Position numbers and translations under genes: made by a program. A model generated the notes under the pieces. That model made no database searches and was not told where the DNA came from. It saw nothing but the letters and a program-made list of their open reading frames with translations. From NCBI GenBank assembly GCA_944322975.1, contig CALUQS010000014.1:1-36217 (forward strand): 36,217 nucleotides of DNA. Direction: 5' to 3'. Shown piece after piece: positions 8,189 through 16,088 of this stretch (positions are counted from its first letter, which is position 1; the number at the start of each line of letters is the position of its first letter). This DNA comes from Candidatus Gastranaerophilales bacterium (GTDB lineage: Bacteria > Cyanobacteriota > Vampirovibrionia > Gastranaerophilales > Gastranaerophilaceae).

Positions 8189-9199
8189 ATGCTCATTATT
8201 ATGAACCCGTCAGCTACGGACGAACAAATACAGGCAGTTGTGAGTTTTATAAAAAGAAAAAATTTTGATGCACATGTATCTAAAGGAGAAGTGCAAACTG
8301 TAATAGGCGCTGTCGGCGGAAAAATCATCGACCCCCGTGATATTGAACTTTTAGACGGAGTAAAAGAAGTTATAAGAATTTCTTCAAGCTACAAGCTTGC
8401 CGGACGTATGTTCAAACCAGAGGACACAATTATAGAAGTTAACGGAGTAAAATTCGGCGGTGACAATATAGGTCTTATTGCCGGGCCGTGCACTGTGGAA
8501 AGCTATGAACAAATGGACGAAACAGCAAAACAACTCAGTCAGATTGGTGTCAAAATATTAAGAGGCGGGGCTTTTAAACCAAGGACTTCACCCTATGCGT
8601 TTCAGGGCTTAGGAGAAGAAGGTCTGAAAATTATAAGAGATGTTGCCGATAAATATAATATGGCTGTAACATCAGAGGTTATGGAAATTTCACAAATTCC
8701 GATGTGTTTAAAATACGTGGATATTTTGCAGGTTGGTGCAAGAAACATGCAAAACTTCAACCTTTTAAGAGAACTCGGCTATATTAACAAACCCGTTATG
8801 GTGAAAAGAGGTATGGCTAATACAATAGAAGAACTTCTTATGGCTGCAGAATATGTTATGTCCGGCGGTAACAGAGAAGTTATTCTTTGCGAAAGAGGCA
8901 TAAGGACTTTTGAAAGAATAACAAGAAATACCCTTGATTTGTCAGCGATTCCGGTTGTAAAAAAATTGAGCCACCTGCCTATCATTGTCGACCCCAGCCA
9001 TGGTACGGGTTTGAGAGACAAAGTTGCACCGATGTCACGCGCAGCAGTGGCCGCAGGATGTGACGGACTGATAATAGAAGTCCACTATGACCCTGATACG
9101 GCACTTTGTGACGGTGCTCAATCTTTGTATCCGCAACAGTTTGCCGAATTAAAGAGTGATTTGGAAAAAATTGCACCTATAATAGGTAAACATATCTAA
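8189..9199 (+). CDS. aroF: 3-deoxy-7-phosphoheptulonate (DAHP) synthase, type I-beta with N-terminal regulatory domain
   Basis: 336 residues, the typical length of the Thermotoga-type enzyme. Residues about 1-70 form the ferredoxin/ACT-like regulatory domain (start MLIIMNPSATDEQIQ). Residues about 75-336 form the aldolase-type barrel with AGPCTVES, GGAFKPRTSPYAFQG, and DPSHGTG. It condenses phosphoenolpyruvate with erythrose 4-phosphate, the first step of the shikimate pathway, in the cytosol. The N-terminal domain is the feedback-control site for aromatic amino acids in this subfamily. AAGGAT lies 8 nt before the ATG; an in-frame ATG four codons later is possible. No other aromatic-pathway genes are adjacent. 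Confidence 0.93.
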   Translation: MLIIMNPSATDEQIQAVVSFIKRKNFDAHVSKGEVQTVIGAVGGKIIDPRDIELLDGVKEVIRISSSYKLAGRMFKPEDTIIEVNGVKFGGDNIGLIAGPCTVESYEQMDETAKQLSQIGVKILRGGAFKPRTSPYAFQGLGEEGLKIIRDVADKYNMAVTSEVMEISQIPMCLKYVDILQVGARNMQNFNLLRELGYINKPVMVKRGMANTIEELLMAAEYVMSGGNREVILCERGIRTFERITRNTLDLSAIPVVKKLSHLPIIVDPSHGTGLRDKVAPMSRAAVAAGCDGLIIEVHYDPDTALCDGAQSLYPQQFAELKSDLEKIAPIIGKHI

Positions 9200-9207
9200 A
9201 AATATTG

Positions 9208-9235
9208 TATAATGGTGCAAAATAATTATTTTGCA
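9208..9235 (+). promoter_or_regulatory. Candidate promoter and 20-bp perfect palindrome upstream of ade
   Basis: TATAAT (9208-9213) is followed after 2 nt by a 20-bp perfect palindrome, TGCAAAATAATTATTTTGCA (9216-9235), 53 nt before the adenine deaminase start. The position over the expected transcription start fits a repressor operator. As a terminator for aroF it would have only two G-C pairs per arm and no T tract of its own, so an operator is favoured. Confidence 0.5.
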
Positions 9236-9288
9236 GTCTTTAAACAAAATAACCGTTTATTCAACGCAAATAGCATAGGAGCCCTGAA

Positions 9289-11025
9289 TTGGACATATTT
9301 GAACAGCAAACAAATGCTCAAACAGCAATAATTATAAAAGCTGCAAAGGGTGAGATACCGGCTGACCTTGTGATAAAAAATGCCAAACTGATAAACGTAT
9401 TGTCAGAAGAAATTTATGATACCGATATTGCCGTCTCGAACGGCATAATCGTTGGTACAGGCAAAGGCTACAAAGGCAAAGAAGAAATAGATGTCAATGG
9501 AGCATATGTCTGCCCATCCTTTATTGACGGTCACGTCCATCTTGAAAGTTCTATGCTTATTCCGTCAGAATTTGCAAAACTGGTAGTTCCTTCTGGCACT
9601 ACGACGGTTATTGCAGACCCGCATGAAATTTCCAATGTCATGGGCTTACAAGGCATAAGTTTTATGAGGGAAGCCACAAAAAACTTACCGCTTGATGTAT
9701 ACATGACCCTGCCGTCTTGCGTTCCGGCAACGGATTTAGAAACATCCGGAGTGGATTTAAACAGCTATGACCTTGCTTTGTTGATTGACGCACCCTGGGT
9801 ACTCGGAATAGCAGAGATGATGAATTTCCCCGGTGTAATCAGCTGTGACAGCAGTGTACTGAGTAAGATACAACTGGGACTTGAAAAACATAAATGTATT
9901 GACGGACACGCACCGCACCTTAGCGGAAAAGATTTATGCGCTTATGTTGCTTCGGGTGTTCGTTCGGATCATGAATGCACTACTGAGCAAGAAGCTGCTG
10001 AAAAACTCAGACTCGGGATGTATTTAATGATTAGAGAAGCGACAGGAGCAAGAGATTTAGAAGCTCTGCTGCCGGTATTAAAAAAATACAATACGAGAAA
10101 GTGTATGTTTGTTACGGATGACAGACATCCTAAACATCTTACAGGTCATATTTCCGGCATGATAAAAAAAGCAGTCCAAAACGGAATAAATCCGATAAAA
10201 GCAATACAAATGGCAAGTTTAAACACAGCTGAATATTTTAAATTGCCAAACTTAGGAGCAATTGCTCCGGGCTACAAAGCAGATATGCTTGTGTTAAAAA
10301 ATCTTGAATCCTTTGAACCGGAAATGGTCTTTAAAAACGGGAAATTAACAGCAAAAAACGGAAAAATGCTTGTTGATACTAATAATTCCAATCCGCCGCG
10401 TCTTAGAGGATCCGTAAATATTAAATATTTACACATTGAAGATTTTCATATCAAAGCCAGAACAGACATTGTGAAAACAATAAATGTTATACCCAAACAG
10501 CTTATAACAAAAAGAACAGATGAAAAAATAGCGCTAAAAGACGGTCTTGCAATTGCAGATACCCAAAACGATGTGTTAAAAATAGCTGTTATTGAACGTC
10601 ATAAAGCTACAGGCAACATTGGTTTGGGGTTTGTAAAAGGTTTCGGTCTAAAATCAGGGGCAATTGCTTCTACAGTTGCGCATGATTCCCACAATATGAT
10701 TGTTATAGGAACAAATGATGAAGACATGTATTATGCTGCCGTAGAACTGGTAAAATCCCAGGGCGGGAAAATTATTGTAGAGAACGGGAAAACACTTGCC
10801 CACCTAAAATTACCTATTGCAGGATTAATGTCTGATAAAACAGCGCAAGAAGTTCAGGAAAATATTAAAGAACTGGAACACGCTGCGAAAAAACTCGGAT
10901 GTAAAATAGAAGATCCGTTTATGAGTATGGCATTTTTATCTTTGTCTGTAATTCCTGAATTAAAAATTACCGATAAAGGGCTTATTGACGTAAATAAATT
11001 CGAGATTACAAATCTTTTTGTATAA
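9289..11025 (+). CDS. ade: Adenine deaminase
   Basis: 578 residues, the usual length for the bacterial/archaeal adenine deaminase of the amidohydrolase superfamily, which converts adenine to hypoxanthine in purine salvage. Metal-site motifs: DGHVHLESSM (His82, His84) on strand 1; HAPHLSG; RSDHECT; and DDRHP for the later ligand Asp region. The C-terminal family-specific domain has AHDSHNMIVIGTNDEDM. The start is TTG at 9289, chosen because AGGAG at 9277-9281 lies 7 nt before it and the family's N-terminus is then complete. It is a separate transcript from aroF, with the palindrome at 9216-9235 in its leader. Only xanthine/purine regulation is suggested by context. Confidence 0.94.
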   Translation: MDIFEQQTNAQTAIIIKAAKGEIPADLVIKNAKLINVLSEEIYDTDIAVSNGIIVGTGKGYKGKEEIDVNGAYVCPSFIDGHVHLESSMLIPSEFAKLVVPSGTTTVIADPHEISNVMGLQGISFMREATKNLPLDVYMTLPSCVPATDLETSGVDLNSYDLALLIDAPWVLGIAEMMNFPGVISCDSSVLSKIQLGLEKHKCIDGHAPHLSGKDLCAYVASGVRSDHECTTEQEAAEKLRLGMYLMIREATGARDLEALLPVLKKYNTRKCMFVTDDRHPKHLTGHISGMIKKAVQNGINPIKAIQMASLNTAEYFKLPNLGAIAPGYKADMLVLKNLESFEPEMVFKNGKLTAKNGKMLVDTNNSNPPRLRGSVNIKYLHIEDFHIKARTDIVKTINVIPKQLITKRTDEKIALKDGLAIADTQNDVLKIAVIERHKATGNIGLGFVKGFGLKSGAIASTVAHDSHNMIVIGTNDEDMYYAAVELVKSQGGKIIVENGKTLAHLKLPIAGLMSDKTAQEVQENIKELEHAAKKLGCKIEDPFMSMAFLSLSVIPELKITDKGLIDVNKFEITNLFV

Positions 11026-11109
11026 TTTTTGATACTGCGCATTTGCAGCACAAACAATCGGACATGATTAAGAAAACCTTAAATTTTTATTATTTAGTCT
11101 ATGCCTTGA

Positions 11110-11115
11110 TATAAT
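11110..11115 (+). promoter_or_regulatory. -10 element placed for a leaderless kinase mRNA
   Basis: TATAAT ends 6 nt before the ATG of the histidine kinase, so the expected transcription start coincides with the start codon. No Shine-Dalgarno sequence precedes that ATG, and no convincing -35 was found. Confidence 0.4.
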
Positions 11116-11121
11116 AAAAGT

Positions 11122-12129
11122 ATGGAAAAAATACAAATTGATTTTAAAAAGATAGTAGAAAAACTTGACTCACCGGTTATTGCAGCAGACTTTGACAACA
11201 AAATAGTCTATGCCAATACAGAATTTTGCGCTCTGTTTAATACAAGTTCAGACCAGATAACAGGTAAAGTTTTATACGATTTTTTGCCGGAAAATAAAAC
11301 CACTGTATTAATAAATGATTACACCTATAAAGTAACAAAATATGATGATGAATATTTCTCATACTACTACCTGAGCGTAACTGACACACAAATGGAAAAA
11401 ATATATTCTGACTTTATATCAACAGTCAGCCATGAACTGAGAACCCCGCTTACCAGTATAAGAGGTTTTGCCGATACAATGCTTATGTCTTTTGACAAGC
11501 TGGATAAAGCACAGATACAAAAATTCTTAACTATAATAAAAGAACAGTCTAACCGGCTGATAAAACTTGTTGAAAACCTGTTATCAATCTCTAAAATACA
11601 AGTTCAGCACAGCAACCTTGTTTTCAAATCCGTCAACGCAAAATCACAGATAGAACAGGTTACGGATATCTTGAAAAGCCAGTATCCCACCCGATTGTTT
11701 GAATTAAAATGTTCGGATAATGTGCCTAATATTCTTGTCGATGAAAACAAATTCCAACAGATAATGATTAACTTAATGGATAATGCGGCAAAATATTCTT
11801 ACGAAAAAGGCTTGGTCAGCGTTGAAATATCAAACGCCAAGAAAGAAAACTTTGTCAGCATCAAGGTCAAAGACCACGGAGTAGGCATCGAACCGGAAAA
11901 TCTCGGACGAATATTTGAAAAATTTAAAAGAATAGAAAATCACCTCACCCGCAAAACTCAAGGCAGCGGGCTTGGACTTTATATTGTAAAAGATTTGATA
12001 GAAAAAATGGGCGGACAAATTTTTGTGGAAAGCTCTACGGAACTGCCAAACAGCGGCTCTGTATTTGAAATTTTGCTGCCTGTTGCCTCTTACACAAGCC
12101 AGAGTAAGAAAAAACTGGAGGACAGATGA
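11122..12129 (+). CDS. Cytosolic PAS-domain sensor histidine kinase
   Basis: 335 residues without transmembrane segments. Residues about 5-95 form a PAS-like sensor (DSPVIAADFDNKIVYANTEF). HisKA follows, with the phospho-acceptor His104 in SHELRTPLTSIRGF. The HATPase domain shows the N box NLMDNAAKYS, the G1 box DHGVGIEPENLGRIFEKF and the G2 box GSGLGLYIVK. All catalytic boxes look intact, so it should autophosphorylate in response to an internal cue. The gene's TGA overlaps the next ATG (ATGATGA-type 4-nt overlap at 12126-12129), so it is translationally coupled to the multi-domain receiver protein, its likely partner. No DNA-binding response regulator is nearby. Confidence 0.92.
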   Translation: MEKIQIDFKKIVEKLDSPVIAADFDNKIVYANTEFCALFNTSSDQITGKVLYDFLPENKTTVLINDYTYKVTKYDDEYFSYYYLSVTDTQMEKIYSDFISTVSHELRTPLTSIRGFADTMLMSFDKLDKAQIQKFLTIIKEQSNRLIKLVENLLSISKIQVQHSNLVFKSVNAKSQIEQVTDILKSQYPTRLFELKCSDNVPNILVDENKFQQIMINLMDNAAKYSYEKGLVSVEISNAKKENFVSIKVKDHGVGIEPENLGRIFEKFKRIENHLTRKTQGSGLGLYIVKDLIEKMGGQIFVESSTELPNSGSVFEILLPVASYTSQSKKKLEDR

Positions 12130-13451
12130 TGTTATCCAAACTTGTTTTAATTATCGATAAACGAAAAGAATTGCCGGCCAAATATAAAAAGCTTGTTGAA
12201 AATAACGGTGTGAGCGTTATCTTAACAGACAACTTTGAAGAAGGACTCGAAATTTTAACAGGTTATGAACCTGATATGATACTTGTCTCAGACAGTCTTG
12301 ATACAGCTTTATCAGATAATGTAAAAAAACTGAGAATGCTCGGGTACCCTTCCCGTCCATGTATTATTGCGATTTCAAAATCTGATGACCTTAAAGATAA
12401 ACTTGCTGTTCTTGATTGCGGAGCCGATGATTTTTTGAGTGAACCTATTGAATCCGAAGAATTTAAAGCCAGAATCAACGCCCATCTTCGTCGACATTTT
12501 GAATCCATGCTCGATGATATTACGCGGCTGCCTGACACCAAATTTTCTTTAAAAACATTAAAAAGAACCCTTATCGAAAATAAAAAATGGGCGGCTATGC
12601 TTGTCAGAATAAACGAGTTTGAGCCATACAAAGAAATATACGGAGAGCTTGCCGCTGACAAAATGCTTCAGACCTACACCGCTATAATCAGCTCGGCACT
12701 TGATGAGGAAGACTTCTTTGGCGAATTGTCCCAGGGGGAATTTTTGATTTTAACAAACCCGCTTAAAGCAGAGCATATAGCATCGTTTCTGGTATATGCT
12801 TTTGAATCTATTGTTAAAAAATTCTACAGTGAAGAAGACGCAAAATGCGGTTACATAACACTCTACGGAGATGACAATGCAGGCAAAAGGGTCAACCTTG
12901 TATCGACAAGCATAGGTGTAATCTCCGGCGAACACCAGACGTATATTAGTGTAAATTCTGCACTAACTGCACTTTATGCTACCTGTAAACTCGCAAGGTA
13001 TTCCTCATCTGCAGCCGGTTCTGCTTATCTTGTTGAAAGGACAATGCTCAGTGCCGAAAACTCGGTATTCAATAAGGAATATAACAACAAAATCCTTGTC
13101 ATAGAACCGGATGAAGCATTGAACTATCTTTTAAAAACCACGGCTCAAATGCAAGGCTACGAGGTTGCATCCGCACAGGATTACAGTATTGCACAAAACC
13201 TTGTAAAAACTTTTGACCCTGCGCTAATTGTTCTTGATGCCGGCGATGCAGAGACTTTAAAAGGGCTTGAATTGTGCCGGAAATTAAAAAAAGACAAAAA
13301 ATTTAAAAATAAAAAAATAATACTTTCTACTATAATCCATGACAAAAAAATGGTACTCAGCGCCGGCGCTGATTTGTACTTGCCCAAACCGTATGAACTT
13401 TTGGGGGTATTTAACTGGATTGAACAAATGATAAAAGAATTTAATTATTAA
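12126..13451 (+). CDS. Receiver - degenerate GGDEF - receiver protein, partner of the adjacent kinase
   Basis: 441 residues in three parts. Receiver 1 (about 5-120) has Asp56 in DMILVSDSLD, but the conserved Lys is Glu106 (LSEP), so it is degenerate. A GGDEF-like domain (about 128-305) begins with DDITRLPD, the usual family start, but the active-site GGDEF is SQGEF (202-206) and no RxxD inhibitory site is evident, so cyclase activity is unlikely. Receiver 2 (about 320-440) looks functional, with Asp371 in LIVLDAGD and Lys421-Pro in LPKP. Output is probably by protein interaction. The first two residues can be read from either of two adjacent ATGs. The 4-nt overlap with the kinase gene argues they work as one pathway. 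Confidence 0.85.
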   Translation: MMLSKLVLIIDKRKELPAKYKKLVENNGVSVILTDNFEEGLEILTGYEPDMILVSDSLDTALSDNVKKLRMLGYPSRPCIIAISKSDDLKDKLAVLDCGADDFLSEPIESEEFKARINAHLRRHFESMLDDITRLPDTKFSLKTLKRTLIENKKWAAMLVRINEFEPYKEIYGELAADKMLQTYTAIISSALDEEDFFGELSQGEFLILTNPLKAEHIASFLVYAFESIVKKFYSEEDAKCGYITLYGDDNAGKRVNLVSTSIGVISGEHQTYISVNSALTALYATCKLARYSSSAAGSAYLVERTMLSAENSVFNKEYNNKILVIEPDEALNYLLKTTAQMQGYEVASAQDYSIAQNLVKTFDPALIVLDAGDAETLKGLELCRKLKKDKKFKNKKIILSTIIHDKKMVLSAGADLYLPKPYELLGVFNWIEQMIKEFNY

Positions 13452-13673
13452 TAACTGTTCGACGTTTTAAAGTACAAAGTTAAGCGGGTTTTAACGCATA
13501 AGTTATTTATTTTTGTAAATATTACCCTGCAGGATTAACTCTATGGGGTTATATTTTATAAATAATTGTGATATAACTATATTAATTAGACTCTTGGGAA
13601 GTCGATAACTCATATAACAAAACAAAATGCGTCACTACGCATGAAACAAAAAAGACAAAAAGGAGAGATATTT

Positions 13674-15395
13674 ATGGCAGTTGGTCAATTCGTGTTCATG
13701 TTGCACTCCCACCTTCCGTATTACAGAAAAGCCGGCATGTGGCCTTTCGGGGAAGAAAACCTTTATGAGTGTATGGCCGAAACTTATGTTCCCCTTCTCA
13801 ATGCAATTTCAGAATTGTACGAAGACGAAGGAATTAAAGCAAAATTAACAGTCGGTATCACACCGATTTTAGCAGAACAATTAAACGATGAACACCTTCA
13901 AAACGGTTTTATCGAATATTTGGATACACGTATCAAAGCTGTTTCTAAAGATTTGGAAAGATATCCGGATCCTGAGGTAGCACACTCACAGCACTTAAAA
14001 TATCTTGCAAAATATTACTTTGACTGGTTTAACCACATCAAAGACAGTTTTGTAAACAAATATCATAAAGATTTAATCAGCGCTTTCAAAAAATATCAGG
14101 AATTAGGCTGTATTGAAATTACAACCTCCGGGGCTACACACGGTTTTTCACCGCTTTTGGCTACAGATACAAACCTCAATGCACAGTTTAAAGTAGGCTC
14201 TGACACAACAAAAAGACTTTTCGGCAAAAAAGCAAAAGGCTGCTGGCTGCCGGAATGCGCATACAGACAGGGGTATGAATATACCGGCAAAGACGGACAG
14301 AAAAAATGGCGTCCTGCTATAGAAGTAACCCTGCAGAATAATGATATTGAATACTTCTTTACTGAATCTCACGTAATAGAAGGAGGAAACTCAATAGGAA
14401 ACAGACGTGTAATCGGTGTTTACGGAAATATCGAATACATTCCGCTGCCGGAAAGAGAACCTACCGGCTATGACACATACTCTGCATTCTGGCTGCCTGA
14501 CGCACAGGTTGCAGTTATGGGCAGAAATGACCGTGCCGGTTTTCAAGTTTGGTCGGCAGCCGACGGATATCCCGGAGACGGGTGCTACAGAGAGTTCCAC
14601 AAAAAAGACGACAAGTCCGGTGCTCACTATTGGAGAATCACATCTTCGACAACTGACCTCGGTGATAAAATGCTTTATGACCCTGTACTGGCAATGTCGC
14701 AGGTTAACTTGAACTCTGATCACTATACAACCTTGATTTATCACCTGTTGAATGATTACAAGCTTTCACACAACAAAGAAGGTCTTGTCATGGTATCATT
14801 CGACACCGAGTTATTCGGCCACTGGTGGTTTGAAGGTGTTGAATTTATTAAACAGGTTATCAGAAAATTCAACAACTACCTTCCGCAGGTAGAAAGAATG
14901 ACAGCCGGCGAATATCTAAAAGCTCATCCGCCGACCGAGGCTATACAGATTCCGGAATCTTCCTGGGGACAGGGCGGTCACTTCTATGTATGGCAAAACC
15001 ACCTTACTGAGTGGATGTGGCCTATTATTCACGGTTGTGAAAAACGTATTATTGATATTGTTTCTAAATACGAAAAAGTACCGGAAGACAAACTTTTGCA
15101 CAGTGCTTTAAACCAGCTTGCAAGAGAAAACCTGCTGTTACAAAGTTCTGACTGGCCGTTCTTAATCACAACATGGCAGGCAAAAGACTATGCAACAGAC
15201 AGATTCAGAGAACATGTTGAAAGATTCGAAACTATTGCCGATATGATTGAATCCGGCAATATTGACGACAACAAACTACAGGAAATCGAATCTATAGACA
15301 ACTGTTTCCCTGTAATTGATTACAGAGTTTATCTGCCTATTGAAGAAGGAAAAATTCCTCAGCAGGAAGAAAAACTAAAACCGTTGTATGAGTAA
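13674..15395 (+). CDS. GH57 glycoside hydrolase / 1,4-alpha-glucan branching-type enzyme with DUF1957
   Basis: 573 residues. The start at 13674 is chosen over an in-frame ATG at 13641 because AGGAG at 13661-13665 is 8 nt upstream and the family begins MAVGQFVFMLHSHLPYY. GH57 signatures: HSHLPYY at 11-17; GATHGF at 153-158; WLPECAY at 191-197 with nucleophile Glu194; SFDTELFGHWWFEG at 375-388 with acid/base Asp377. The C-terminal DUF1957 part contains SDWPFLITTWQAKDYA and RFREHVERF. The cytosolic enzyme likely introduces alpha-1,6 branches into glycogen-type glucans; branching versus 4-alpha-glucanotransferase activity cannot be separated by eye. Monocistronic, with its own terminator at 15416-15449. 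Confidence 0.9.
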   Translation: MAVGQFVFMLHSHLPYYRKAGMWPFGEENLYECMAETYVPLLNAISELYEDEGIKAKLTVGITPILAEQLNDEHLQNGFIEYLDTRIKAVSKDLERYPDPEVAHSQHLKYLAKYYFDWFNHIKDSFVNKYHKDLISAFKKYQELGCIEITTSGATHGFSPLLATDTNLNAQFKVGSDTTKRLFGKKAKGCWLPECAYRQGYEYTGKDGQKKWRPAIEVTLQNNDIEYFFTESHVIEGGNSIGNRRVIGVYGNIEYIPLPEREPTGYDTYSAFWLPDAQVAVMGRNDRAGFQVWSAADGYPGDGCYREFHKKDDKSGAHYWRITSSTTDLGDKMLYDPVLAMSQVNLNSDHYTTLIYHLLNDYKLSHNKEGLVMVSFDTELFGHWWFEGVEFIKQVIRKFNNYLPQVERMTAGEYLKAHPPTEAIQIPESSWGQGGHFYVWQNHLTEWMWPIIHGCEKRIIDIVSKYEKVPEDKLLHSALNQLARENLLLQSSDWPFLITTWQAKDYATDRFREHVERFETIADMIESGNIDDNKLQEIESIDNCFPVIDYRVYLPIEEGKIPQQEEKLKPLYE

Positions 15396-15415
15396 CAATC
15401 CTGTGAAAATAATAC

Positions 15416-15449
15416 AAAAAGGTGCGGCTAAATCAACCGCACCTTTTAT
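15416..15449. terminator. Strong intrinsic terminator after the GH57 gene
   Basis: The 7-bp GC-rich core ggtgcgg/ccgcacc (15421-15427 with 15437-15443) is extended by A/T pairs on each side and is followed by TTTTATTTT. The loop is 9 nt. It works in the plus direction after the GH57 stop and would also work in reverse. Confidence 0.9.
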
Positions 15450-15605
15450 TTTAATGTTAAAAATTTTGCTCGATAAATTGTAAAATATACACTAAATAGC
15501 CCGGTCAGGTAATGGTTTATTAGCTCAAATAAGATAATATTATAAAGACTTAATACTTTTGTGTTTATATTCTTTTTTACAATTTAATATCAGATAGGAG
15601 TTTTT

Positions 15606-15872
15606 ATGTCGGAAAAAAACTGCAATGTTACATTATCAGACTTTTCAGTTTATCAAAAAGCAAGCTCAGCGCATTATGTAATTTCTCATAAATCAATTGC
15701 CGACAAGCTAAAAAGTTTATTTAAACATGTCAGAGACTACGATTTTTGGGTTTCTGAAAATAATCAACGAATCAGAGAAAAAATCAAACAAAAAAACATG
15801 AAACGGATTAATTCTGCAAAACCCGCAGTCTATAAACTTTCATCTGCTTCATACAAAAATTTTAATATATAA
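15606..15872 (+). CDS. Small basic protein of unknown function
   Basis: 88 residues, not recognised. The start is supported by a good AGGAG at 15596-15600, 5 nt before the ATG. The protein is hydrophilic and Lys/Ser-rich, with predicted helices around 40-65 (SIADKLKSLFKHVRDYDFW, then NNQRIREKIKQKNMKR), which gives a strongly positive middle. There is no signal peptide or membrane segment, and no cysteine cluster (one Cys). It sits alone between a terminator and glmS. It could be a small nucleic-acid- or ribosome-associated protein; that is only a reading of charge. Confidence 0.65.
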   Translation: MSEKNCNVTLSDFSVYQKASSAHYVISHKSIADKLKSLFKHVRDYDFWVSENNQRIREKIKQKNMKRINSAKPAVYKLSSASYKNFNI

Positions 15873-16023
15873 AAAAAGCTAATCAATTTTGGTGGCAGAT
15901 TCTGTATCTTTGTTATGGCGGCCTTGTTGTTCGGATATTTAGCTGTTTAGTATTACTTGTGACTTGTTTGCCTGCGAAAAAATAAACTTATATAATCTTT
16001 ATAAAATATTAATTTCGATAGTC

Positions 16024-16060
16024 TTTTCAAAAACGATTTTTTGAAATAGAATCGTATAAT
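16024..16060 (+). promoter_or_regulatory. Candidate glmS promoter with inverted repeat
   Basis: TATAAT at 16055-16060 lies 28 nt upstream of the glmS ATG. Just before it, 16024-16046 is an AT-rich inverted repeat (ttttcaaaaa ... ttttttgaaa). No -35 consensus is evident, and no glmS ribozyme is recognisable in the 216-nt upstream gap. Confidence 0.4.
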
Positions 16061-16088
16061 TAAAAGAGATAATTGAGGATTTTATAAT

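Noticed and set aside
13641-13673. Earlier in-frame ATG for the GH57 gene
   Set aside because: No ribosome-binding site before it, and AGGAG falls between it and the ATG at 13674, which gives the family N-terminus.
15873-16088. glmS ribozyme in the glmS leader
   Set aside because: The gap shows none of the expected core pairing; only an AT-rich inverted repeat and a -10 box.
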